Source: JAPEKQ01 sp964516845 (lineage in GTDB: Bacteria; Joyebacterota; Joyebacteria; Joyebacterales; Joyebacteraceae). Taken from it: DNA of 64,000 bases. Made by a program: the position numbers and the translations under genes. The notes under the pieces were generated by a model, which saw only the letters and a program-made list of their open reading frames with translations, did not search any database and was not told the origin of the DNA. Positions 27,342-35,429 of the stretch are shown here, in pieces. Location: the NCBI GenBank assembly GCA_964516845.1, contig CAZEXP010000005.1, forward strand, positions 1 through 64,000, written 5' to 3'. The stretch's first letter is position 1, and each line of letters starts with the position of its first letter.

Positions 27342-30274
27342 CCCAGCGGCACCGCGAGGCGGTGGCGCCGCGTCATGGCGACGCGACGACGCCGTCGGAC
27401 CGGCAGCAGAGCGGCGGTAAGGGCACCAGCTCACGCGGTTATCCGTCGACCTTCGTTTCGATCGATCTTGAGACCACGGGGCTTGAGGCCGGCACCGACC
27501 GCATCGTTGAGGTCGGCGCGGTCCGCGTCACCGAGGGCGTGGTGGAGGCGAGGTACGAGTCGCTGGTGAACCCGGGCATGTCGATGCCATCGGACATCAG
27601 CTATCTCACCGGGATCACCGACGACGATCTGGTCGACGCCCCAGATATCGACACGGTGCTTCGCGAGGCGCTCGAGTTCTGCGGCGACTCACCGCTCGTG
27701 GCGCAGAACGCTACGTTCGATCTCGCGTTTCTCGCCGCGGCCGCCGACAACCGTCCTGAATTCCTCATCGGACGGTACGGCGTGTTCGACACCCTGCCGC
27801 TCGCCCGGGCGCTCATGCCGCGCATGAGAAGCCACCGACTGGCCGCTCTGACCGGTTTCTTCGGGATCGAGACCGGGCGGGCGCATCGCGCGCTTGATGA
27901 CGCCGACGTGACGGCGACCGTATTCCTCCGACTCCTCGACGTGCTGGACCAGGTGGGTCCGGCCATCCTCTCCAGAATGGCCGCCATGGCCGACCCGCAG
28001 ATCCGGCTCCTCGTCGAGGCCGCCCGGGAGCGCTCGGGCGACACGCTCGAACCGTTCGCCGTGCCCGACCACGGAGCCGCGGGCGAGGAGCTTCTCAGAT
28101 ACGACGTGGTTCGCGGCGAGCAGTACGTGCGTGTTCCGCGTGAGGAGCGGCTCGAGGTCGATCTCGACACGGCCGAGCAGCAGTTCGGCGCGCAGGGCGC
28201 CATCGCGGCGGAGCTGCCGGAGTACGAGGAGCGGCGCGAGCAGCTCGAGATGATGCGCGCGGTCGGCGACGCGCTCAACAACGGCATCGACCTCGTCGTG
28301 GAGGCGGGGACGGGCGTTGGCAAGTCGCTGGCGTACCTCGTGCCGGCGGTCCAGTTCGCCGTGCTCAACGGTGAGCGCGTCGTCATCTCGACGAACACAC
28401 GCAACCTGCAGGAGCAGCTGTTCAACAAGGATGTTCCGTTCCTCGAGCGGGCGCTTGACGTCGGGTTCAGCGTGGCGCTTCTGAAGGGGAGGAGCAACTA
28501 CCTCTGTCGCGAGCGGTGGGCCAGGGTCCTGGAGCGGGGGCTCTCTCCCGAGGAGCGGGCCGGGCTGCTGCCCGTGGCGCTCTGGGAGGCCGAGACGACC
28601 TCGGGTGATGTCAGCGAACTCGCCGCCGTGCAGCGGAGGAACTACCTGTGGAGCCGCATCTCCGCGGACGGAGGACCGTGTCTCGGGCAGAAGTGCCCGC
28701 ACAATGATACCTGCTATCTGCAGCGGGCGAGACGCGCGTCGCAGTCGTCGCACATCGTGGTCGTGAACCACTCGCTTCTGTTCAGCGACAGCGAGACCGA
28801 CGGCCGTGTCCTCGGTGAGTACTCGTTCCTCATCTGCGATGAGGCGCACAACCTCGAGCGCGTGGCGACCGAGCACATCGGACGGCGCGCGAACGTCTGG
28901 CGCGCCAGGACGACGCTCGACTCGGTCTACCGCCGCGACGGCGGGGACGACGGCGTCCTCCCGGACATACTCTCGAAGCTGAGGAAGGGAGCCGACGGCG
29001 GTGTGATCTCGACGGCCGCCGAGGCCGCCGAGCGTGGCATCGGTGAGGCCGAGACCGCTCGGAAGGACCTCGAGATGTTCTTCAAGGTCCTCAACGCCAG
29101 ACATCAGGACCTCAATAACGGCAGGCCTGTCGAGTACGGGAAGCTCAGGTACCGTCCGGAGGACCCGGTGTCGTCGCTCGTCGGTCCGGAGCTTGACGCC
29201 GTCTCGACGAGCCTGACCCATCTGGTCGAGACGATGACGACGCTCGCAGACCTCGTCACGGACTCCGGGCTCGAGTCGACCGATTCGATCACTCAGGCGC
29301 TCCAGTACGAGAACGAGCGCGTGGCGAGACTCCGCGAGGACGTGGTGTTCCTCGCCGAGGGAGCCGACCGCGAGAGCGTGTTCTGGCTCGAAGTGAGAAG
29401 CTACGGCGACGTCAGGGAGTGCGAACTGAGGAGCGCCCCGGTCAGCGTGGCGGAGAGGATGCACGAGTTTCTCTACACGAAGCTTGATTCGCTGATCCTC
29501 ACGTCGGCGACGCTGACGGTCGACGGATCATTCGAGTTCTTCTGCGAGCGGCTGGGGCTGGACGCGCTGGCGGACTGGCAGCTCGTGACGATGGATGTCG
29601 GCAGTCCCTATGACTACAGCCGGCAGGCCATCTCCATCGTGGCCCAGTACATGGACGAACCATCCTCGCGCGGCTTCAATCAGGCCGTGGCGGACCTCGT
29701 CGTCAAGCTGGCGATGCCCGCGACCGGCGGAACGCTGGTACTCTTCACGTCACGATCCTCGCTCGACACGGTGTTCAAGCTCGTCCGCGACCGGTTCACC
29801 GCGTCCGGCAAGCTCCTGCTCGCGCAGGGACACGGCGCGCCAAGGACGGCGCTGCTGGAGGAGTTCGCGCGGGAGACCGAGAGCGTGCTCCTTGCGACCA
29901 GCAGCTTCTGGGAGGGTGTCGATGTTCCGGGACGCTCGCTCGAGCAGCTCGTGATCGTGAAGCTGCCGTTCCCCGTGCCGTCGGACCCCGTCGTCGAGGC
30001 GCACTGCGAGCGATACGATCAGGCCGGAGAGCACTCGTTCAGCCGCTACATGGTCCCGCGGACGGCCATAGGTCTCCGGCAGGGATTCGGGCGGCTGATC
30101 CGTTCCTCGACCGACATGGGAGGCGTGATCTTCCTGGACAGCCGCCTGGCGAGCCGCCGATACGGCTCCAGACTGCTCGATCAGCTTCCGACGAGCACCG
30201 CGTTCGCACGGAACGAGGGCGAACTCCTCGCGGCCCTGCGGGGGCTGCACGGGGATCCCGCCGCGCGAGACTGA
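27338..30274 (+). CDS. dinG: DnaQ-type exonuclease fused to a DinG-family Fe-S helicase
   Basis: 978 residues starting at ATG 27338, overlapping thiC by 4 bases. Residues ~40-200 form a DEDD exonuclease (VSIDLETTGLEAGTDRIVEVGAV, then AHRALDDADVT for the HxAxxxD motif III). Residues ~305 onward form an XPD/DinG superfamily 2 helicase: Walker A VVEAGTGVGKSLAYL, a four-cysteine Fe-S region (NYLCRERW, then C, C and C in CLGQKCPHNDTC), DEAH box ICDEAHNLE, and C-terminal motif VI GLRQGFGRLIRSS. The same fusion is known from Bacillota (annotated DinG/YpvA). Expected to unwind and degrade damaged or flapped DNA; the precise substrate is not predictable. Confidence 0.92.
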   Translation: MTQRHREAVAPRHGDATTPSDRQQSGGKGTSSRGYPSTFVSIDLETTGLEAGTDRIVEVGAVRVTEGVVEARYESLVNPGMSMPSDISYLTGITDDDLVDAPDIDTVLREALEFCGDSPLVAQNATFDLAFLAAAADNRPEFLIGRYGVFDTLPLARALMPRMRSHRLAALTGFFGIETGRAHRALDDADVTATVFLRLLDVLDQVGPAILSRMAAMADPQIRLLVEAARERSGDTLEPFAVPDHGAAGEELLRYDVVRGEQYVRVPREERLEVDLDTAEQQFGAQGAIAAELPEYEERREQLEMMRAVGDALNNGIDLVVEAGTGVGKSLAYLVPAVQFAVLNGERVVISTNTRNLQEQLFNKDVPFLERALDVGFSVALLKGRSNYLCRERWARVLERGLSPEERAGLLPVALWEAETTSGDVSELAAVQRRNYLWSRISADGGPCLGQKCPHNDTCYLQRARRASQSSHIVVVNHSLLFSDSETDGRVLGEYSFLICDEAHNLERVATEHIGRRANVWRARTTLDSVYRRDGGDDGVLPDILSKLRKGADGGVISTAAEAAERGIGEAETARKDLEMFFKVLNARHQDLNNGRPVEYGKLRYRPEDPVSSLVGPELDAVSTSLTHLVETMTTLADLVTDSGLESTDSITQALQYENERVARLREDVVFLAEGADRESVFWLEVRSYGDVRECELRSAPVSVAERMHEFLYTKLDSLILTSATLTVDGSFEFFCERLGLDALADWQLVTMDVGSPYDYSRQAISIVAQYMDEPSSRGFNQAVADLVVKLAMPATGGTLVLFTSRSSLDTVFKLVRDRFTASGKLLLAQGHGAPRTALLEEFARETESVLLATSSFWEGVDVPGRSLEQLVIVKLPFPVPSDPVVEAHCERYDQAGEHSFSRYMVPRTAIGLRQGFGRLIRSSTDMGGVIFLDSRLASRRYGSRLLDQLPTSTAFARNEGELLAALRGLHGDPAARD

Positions 30275-30310
30275 TACGATTGACGCGGTGTTGCGGTCCC
30301 ACGGGGGATC

Positions 30311-30398
30311 GAGAGACGTCAGAGAATCCATGGGCATCAGGTAGTCGAGATATCAGAGATTCGAGAGACATCAGAGAACCGAGAGACATCAGAGGACC
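30311..30398 (+). repeat. Degenerate ~18-bp direct repeats
   Basis: Four imperfect copies of a gagagacatcagagaacc-like unit: 30311-30328, 30347-30362 (shorter), 30363-30380 and 30381-30398. The last two are adjacent and differ by one base. They fill the gap between the DinG-like gene and hutU. They are too short and irregular for a CRISPR array and may be binding sites or a slipped-strand product. Confidence 0.7.
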
Positions 30399-30424
30399 GA
30401 AGGACAGCGTGGAGGTGTGAGGAG

Positions 30425-32089
30425 ATGGGCAGCGCACAGAAGAGGACCGTGCGGGCGCCTCGCGGCACCGAGATCACCTGTAAGGGGTGGCTCCAGGAGG
30501 CCGCGATGCGGATGATCATGAACAACCTCGACCCGGAGGTCGCCGAGAATCCGGACGAACTCGTCGTCTACGGGGGCACCGGCCGCGCGGCCCGGAGCTG
30601 GGATGCGTTCGAGGCCATCGTCAGGACGCTCAAGACGCTCGAGAACGACGAGACGATGCTCGTCCAGTCCGGGAAGCCCGTCGGCGTGCTGAAGACACAT
30701 CCGGATGCGCCGAGGGTCCTCCTGGCGAACTCGAACCTCGTCGGCGACTGGGCCACATGGGACAAGTTCCGGGAACTCGAGCGGCAGGGCCTCATCATGT
30801 ACGGACAGATGACGGCCGGCAGCTGGATCTACATCGGGACCCAGGGTATCCTCCAGGGAACGTACGAAACGCTGGCCGAGCTCGCCCGTCAGCACTTCGG
30901 CGGGAGTCTTGCGGGAAGACTCGTTCTGACCGGCGGCATGGGCGGCATGGGCGGCGCGCAGCCGCTCGCCGTGACGATGAACGGCGGCGTCTGTCTCTGC
31001 GTGGAGGTCGACGCGGCCCGGATCCGGATGCGGCTCGACACGGGGTACTGCGACCGGATGGTCCATGACCTCGACAAGGCGCTCGCGATGGCCGATGAAG
31101 CCGTCAAGGCCGGCAGGCCGCTCTCGATCGGCCTGGTGGGCAACTGCGCCGAGGTCATCCCCGAGATGGTCAAGAGGCGTGTGACCCCCGACGTCGTGAC
31201 CGACCAGACGTCGGCGCATGACGCGCTGAGCGGGTACGTGCCGGGCGGAATGCCGCTCGCCGACGCGCTCAGGCTCCGCGACGACGACCCGGAGGCGTAC
31301 ATCGAGCGCTCGATGCGCTCGATGGCCGACCACTGCCGCGCGATCCTCGATCTTCAGAGGGCCGGTTCGATCGCCTTCGACTACGGCAACAACCTCAGGG
31401 GGCAGGCCAAGGACGCGGGTGTCGCGAACGCGTTTGATTACCCCGGGTTCGTTCCCGCGTACATCAGGCCGCTCTTCTGCAGTGGCAAGGGGCCGTTCCG
31501 CTGGGTGGCGCTCTCGGGAGATCCTGAGGACATCTACAAGACCGACGAGGTCATCGTGCGTGAGTTCCCGAGAGACGAGGCGCTGGTCCGCTGGATCAAG
31601 CTCGCGCGCGAGCAGGTGCACTTCCAGGGACTTCCATCGAGGATCTGCTGGCTCGGCTACGGCGAGCGGGCCCGGTTCGGGAGGATCATCAACGACATGG
31701 TCGGCTCGGGCGAGATCTCGGCGCCCATCGTCATCGGCCGCGACCACCTCGACAGCGGCTCCGTGGCATCGCCGTACCGGGAGACCGAGGGAATGAAGGA
31801 CGGCAGCGACGCGATCGCCGACTGGCCCGTTCTCAACGCACTCATCAACGCCGTCGGAGGCGCCACGTGGATCTCATTCCACCACGGCGGCGGCGTCGGT
31901 ATCGGCAAGTCGCTCCACGCGGGCATGGTGATCGTGGCGGATGGAACGCCCGAGGCAGCGGTCCGGCTCGAGCGCGTGCTCACGACCGACCCGGCCACGG
32001 GCGTGATTCGGCACGCCGACGCGGGGTACGATGAGGCCATCGCCTTCGCGGCCGACCACGGTATCCGGATTCCGATGCGGGAGAGATAA
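30425..32089 (+). CDS. hutU: Urocanate hydratase
   Basis: 554 residues, the usual length. It hydrates urocanate to imidazolonepropionate using tightly bound NAD+ in histidine breakdown. Diagnostic segments include NNLDPEVAENPDELVVYGG, QTSAHDALSGYVPGGM, the glycine-rich LTGGMGGMGGAQPLAVTMNG (NAD-binding region), and the active-site Cys region YIRPLFCSGKGPFRW. The ATG at 30425 is preceded by GGAGG at 30411-30415. It is first of a four-gene hut set with short or overlapping junctions (5 bases to hutI). Direct repeats lie just upstream. Confidence 0.98.
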   Translation: MGSAQKRTVRAPRGTEITCKGWLQEAAMRMIMNNLDPEVAENPDELVVYGGTGRAARSWDAFEAIVRTLKTLENDETMLVQSGKPVGVLKTHPDAPRVLLANSNLVGDWATWDKFRELERQGLIMYGQMTAGSWIYIGTQGILQGTYETLAELARQHFGGSLAGRLVLTGGMGGMGGAQPLAVTMNGGVCLCVEVDAARIRMRLDTGYCDRMVHDLDKALAMADEAVKAGRPLSIGLVGNCAEVIPEMVKRRVTPDVVTDQTSAHDALSGYVPGGMPLADALRLRDDDPEAYIERSMRSMADHCRAILDLQRAGSIAFDYGNNLRGQAKDAGVANAFDYPGFVPAYIRPLFCSGKGPFRWVALSGDPEDIYKTDEVIVREFPRDEALVRWIKLAREQVHFQGLPSRICWLGYGERARFGRIINDMVGSGEISAPIVIGRDHLDSGSVASPYRETEGMKDGSDAIADWPVLNALINAVGGATWISFHHGGGVGIGKSLHAGMVIVADGTPEAAVRLERVLTTDPATGVIRHADAGYDEAIAFAADHGIRIPMRER

Positions 32090-32094
32090 CCGAT

Positions 32095-33387
32095 ATGCAG
32101 ACAGTCGACCTTCTGGTGCGCAACATTGGACAGCTCGTGACCGTCGCGGGGCGGGGTCCCCGTGTGGGTCCGGCCGCGCGTGAACTCGGCATCATCGAGG
32201 ACGGGGCGGTCGCCGTCATTGACGGCCGCATCGTGGCGGCTGGGCCGGAGTTCGGCGTGCTCGCCGCGTACGCGCCGGCTGCTGACGCCGTCGTGATCGA
32301 CGCCGCCGGCGCCGTTGTGACGCCGGGGTTCGTCGACCCACACACGCACGCGGTCTTCGCGAGAACACGCGAGGACGAGTTCGCGATGCGCGTTGAGGGG
32401 AGGAGTTACGAGGAGATCGCGGCGGCCGGTGGCGGGATCCGTTCGAGCGTCCGACAGGTTCGCGCGGCGACCGAAGAGCTTCTCTTCGAGCACGGCGCCG
32501 CGACACTCGATCGCATGCTCGAGTACGGCACCACGACGGCCGAGGTCAAGAGCGGCTACGGGCTCTCGCTCGAGGCGGAGATCAAGATGCTGCGCGTGAT
32601 CGCTCGGCTGGCCGAGCATCACGCGGTCGACGTCGTGCCGACCTTCCTCGGCGCGCACGAGTTTCCGGATGAGTGGCGGGACGACCGCGACGGGTACGTG
32701 ACGTACCTCGTCGACGAGGTCATCCCGCTCGTTGCGGGCAACGGTCTCGCGGAGTTCTGCGACGTCTTCTGTGAGGAAGACGTCTTTACGGTGGAGCAGT
32801 CACGCCGGCTGCTGCTCGCCGCCGCGTCGCACGGTCTGCGGCCGAAGCTCCACGCGGACGAACTCCATGCGTCCGGGGGCGGAGAGCTGGCGGCGGAGGT
32901 CGGCGCGATCTCGGCCGACCACCTCGTCTTCGTCTCGGACGCGGGCATTCGCGCGATGGCGGACGCGGGAGTTGTTGCGGTCCTGCTCCCGGGCACGACG
33001 CTTTCGCTCGGCAAGCGCGAGTTCGCGCCGGCGAGGAAGTTCGTCGATGCGGGTGTTCCCGTGGCGCTCGCGACGGACTGCAACCCCGGCAGCTCGATGA
33101 CCGAGTCGATGCAGATCATCGTCTCGCTCGCGAGCATGGTCATGCGCCTGACGCCCGCCGAGGCGCTCGTCGCCGCGACCGCGAACTCGGCGGCCGCGCT
33201 CGGTCGGTCGGGCAACGTGGGGAGTATCGAGCCGGGCAAGCTGGCGGATCTGGTCGTCTGGGAGGTCGACGATTACCGGGCGATCCCGTATCACTACGGT
33301 GTGAATCTTACGAGCACGATCATCAAGCGCGGCGCGGTCGTGAGGGGAGAGACCCCGGGTGCGCCCACGGACGGAGGCGGACGATGA
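32095..33387 (+). CDS. hutI: Imidazolonepropionase
   Basis: 430 residues of the amidohydrolase superfamily. It opens the imidazolone ring to give N-formimino-L-glutamate. Metal-binding HxH is visible in FVDPHTHAVFART, with further family motifs TTAEVKSGYGLS, FLGAHEFPDEWR, KLHADELHASGG and the metal Asp in ALATDCNPGSSMTES. It starts 5 bases after hutU and its stop overlaps the ftcD start by 4 bases, so the genes are clearly one operon. Confidence 0.97.
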   Translation: MQTVDLLVRNIGQLVTVAGRGPRVGPAARELGIIEDGAVAVIDGRIVAAGPEFGVLAAYAPAADAVVIDAAGAVVTPGFVDPHTHAVFARTREDEFAMRVEGRSYEEIAAAGGGIRSSVRQVRAATEELLFEHGAATLDRMLEYGTTTAEVKSGYGLSLEAEIKMLRVIARLAEHHAVDVVPTFLGAHEFPDEWRDDRDGYVTYLVDEVIPLVAGNGLAEFCDVFCEEDVFTVEQSRRLLLAAASHGLRPKLHADELHASGGGELAAEVGAISADHLVFVSDAGIRAMADAGVVAVLLPGTTLSLGKREFAPARKFVDAGVPVALATDCNPGSSMTESMQIIVSLASMVMRLTPAEALVAATANSAAALGRSGNVGSIEPGKLADLVVWEVDDYRAIPYHYGVNLTSTIIKRGAVVRGETPGAPTDGGGR

Positions 33388-34283
33388 AGATCGTTGAGTG
33401 TGTTCCGAACTTCAGCGAGGGCAGAAGGCCGGAGGTACTCGACGAGATCGTCGGGACCATGACGGCCGTCGAGGGGGCGCGACTTCTCGACAAGGAGATG
33501 GATGCGGATCACAACCGGGCGGTCGTGACGATCATCGGGGAGCCGGAGGCCGTGCTTGAGGCCGCTTTCAGAGGCATTGAGAAGGCGCGCGAGCTCATCG
33601 ACCTGACGAAGCACGAGGGCGAGCACCCGCGCATGGGTGCGACCGACGTCTGTCCGTTCGTCCCCGTCACCGAAGTTACGATGGCCGAGTGCATCGAGCT
33701 GGCGCAGCGGCTCGGCGAGCGGGTCGGCACGGAACTCGATATCCCGGTCTATCTCTACGAGGCGGCCGCGACCACACCGGCGCGCGAGAATCTTGCGAAG
33801 GTCCGGAAGGGGCAGTTCGAGGGGCTCCGGGACGAGATCGGAACGAACCCGAAGAAGGTGCCGGACTTCGGACCGAACCGCATCCACCCGACCGCGGGCG
33901 CCGTCGCAATCGGTGCGCGCGAGTTCCTCGTCGCGTACAACATCAATCTGGGGACCGACGATATCTCGATCGCCAAGACGATCGCGAAATCGATCCGATT
34001 CGCCGGCGGGGGCCTGAGATACGTCAAGGCGATGGGGTTCGAGATCAAGGATCGCAACATCGTCCAGGTCTCGATGAACATGGTCAACTACAAGGGAACA
34101 CCGCTGTTTCGCGTCTACGAGATGGTGAAGACGGAGGCGGAGCGGTACGGCGTTCCCGTGATCGGCTGCGAGATCGTCGGGTTGATCCCGCTGGACGCAC
34201 TCGTCGACTGCGCCGATTTCTACCTGAGGCTTGAGAGTTTCAGCCGCGACCAGATCCTCGAGAACCGCCTCGCCGAGCTGTAG
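33384..34283 (+). CDS. ftcD: Glutamate formimidoyltransferase
   Basis: 299 residues, matching only the N-terminal transferase half of animal FTCD. It moves the formimino group from formiminoglutamate to tetrahydrofolate, leaving glutamate. Signatures: VECVPNFSEGRRPEV at the N-terminus, DADHNRAVVTIIGEP, HPRMGATDVCPFVPV with active-site His, and a C-terminal VPVIGCEIVGLIPLDAL. Overlaps hutI by 4 bases and is followed after 20 bases by the cyclodeaminase, so the two activities are on separate chains here. Confidence 0.96.
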   Translation: MKIVECVPNFSEGRRPEVLDEIVGTMTAVEGARLLDKEMDADHNRAVVTIIGEPEAVLEAAFRGIEKARELIDLTKHEGEHPRMGATDVCPFVPVTEVTMAECIELAQRLGERVGTELDIPVYLYEAAATTPARENLAKVRKGQFEGLRDEIGTNPKKVPDFGPNRIHPTAGAVAIGAREFLVAYNINLGTDDISIAKTIAKSIRFAGGGLRYVKAMGFEIKDRNIVQVSMNMVNYKGTPLFRVYEMVKTEAERYGVPVIGCEIVGLIPLDALVDCADFYLRLESFSRDQILENRLAEL

Positions 34284-34303
34284 GGCGGGGGGAAGGAGAC
34301 ACC

Positions 34304-34930
34304 ATGGGTGGGATGAACGACTTTCTGGCCGAGCTGGCCTCCAGCGAACCGACCCCGGGTGGCGGCAGCGTCGCCGCGCTCTGCGGCGCGCTTGGCGCGA
34401 GTCTTGGTTCGATGGTCTGCAGCCTCACGATCGGGAAGAAGAAGTACGTCGACGTCGAGGAGGACATGAAGCGCGTGCTGGCGCAGACCGAGAGGCTGCG
34501 CGTGGAACTCGAGCAGCTCATCGACGAGGACGCCGCGGCCTTCGACAAGGTGATGGTCGCGATGAAGCTGCCGAAGGAGACCGACGAGGAGAAGGCCGTC
34601 CGTCGCGACGCCATCCAGGACACGCTGGTCGACGCGGCGATGGTGCCGCTCGCCGTTATGCAGAAGTGCGTTGAGGTCGTCGAACTCTCCGAGACGATCG
34701 CGGCGAAGGGGAACACGAACGCGGTCTCGGACGCCGGCGTGGCGGCGCTCGTCGGTAGGGCCGGCGCGCACGCGGCCAGGCTCAATGTCATGATCAATCT
34801 CGGCGGAATCCGGGCCGAGCGGCACGCAGGGTTCGTCGAGAAGGCGAACGCCGCGCTCAACCAGCTCACCGAGCGCGTCGACAGGATCGCGGATGACGTG
34901 ATGGAGGCCGTACTCGAGTCCGTCACGTAG
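34304..34930 (+). CDS. fchA: Formimidoyltetrahydrofolate cyclodeaminase
   Basis: 208 residues, all-helical. Corresponds to the C-terminal half of FTCD and to clostridial FchA. It releases ammonia from 5-formimino-THF to give methenyl-THF. Family signatures: FLAELASSEPTPGGGSVAALCGALGA near the N-terminus and GNTNAVSDAGVAALV in the middle. ATG 34304 has GGAAGGAG upstream. It completes the route urocanate to glutamate plus a one-carbon unit; the first enzyme, histidine ammonia-lyase, is not in the window. Confidence 0.95.
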   Translation: MGGMNDFLAELASSEPTPGGGSVAALCGALGASLGSMVCSLTIGKKKYVDVEEDMKRVLAQTERLRVELEQLIDEDAAAFDKVMVAMKLPKETDEEKAVRRDAIQDTLVDAAMVPLAVMQKCVEVVELSETIAAKGNTNAVSDAGVAALVGRAGAHAARLNVMINLGGIRAERHAGFVEKANAALNQLTERVDRIADDVMEAVLESVT

Positions 34931-35021
34931 GGAACAACTCATGCGTCGGATGACTTGCACCAGGCGCCCGGGCGTCGGATGTGATCCTCTCGACGCCCCG
35001 AACGCAGCCAGGAGGTCATTC

Positions 35022-35429
35022 ATGACCAGGTGGCTCGTAATAGCTATCGCGGCTCTCTTCCTCGCGGTCGGGTGCGCGCCCGTACCGGAAGGCGGGGACC
35101 CCGCCACCGACGGGGAATTCGGCACCTTCTCTCTGATCGACCACGCCGTGGCGCAGGGGAGGATCGACTACTCGACGGGCATGCTCTACAAGATCTACGC
35201 GCAGTACGATCCGATGAGTCTTCCTGAGGAGTACCAGAGCGACGCCATCGGGATGGTAGGGGCCCCTCTCGTCACCGAGATCGAGCGGAACTGGCACCGG
35301 ATCCTGCCGGAACACCGGGCTGAGATCTCCCAGTACATCGAGCATCTGCTCGACATCGACGACAGTGAGACACAGCTTGACGACGTGACGCCCGACCGCC
35401 TCGACCAGGAACGGAATCGGATTGACTGA
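35022..35429 (+). CDS. Small putative lipoprotein
   Basis: 135 residues. ATG 35022 has an AGGAGG Shine-Dalgarno and begins a lipoprotein signal peptide (WLVIAIAALFLAVGCAPV, lipobox LAVGC, Cys near residue 17). The mature part is acidic, with a short segment about residues 35-60 rich in Tyr (IDYSTGMLYKIYAQYD), and is probably helical. I recognise no domain. It overlaps the next gene by 8 bases, so the two may work together at the envelope. Confidence 0.7.
   Translation: MTRWLVIAIAALFLAVGCAPVPEGGDPATDGEFGTFSLIDHAVAQGRIDYSTGMLYKIYAQYDPMSLPEEYQSDAIGMVGAPLVTEIERNWHRILPEHRAEISQYIEHLLDIDDSETQLDDVTPDRLDQERNRID

Noticed and set aside
30311..30398. CRISPR array
   Set aside because: The repeats are 16-18 bp, degenerate, some directly adjacent without spacers, and no cas genes are near.
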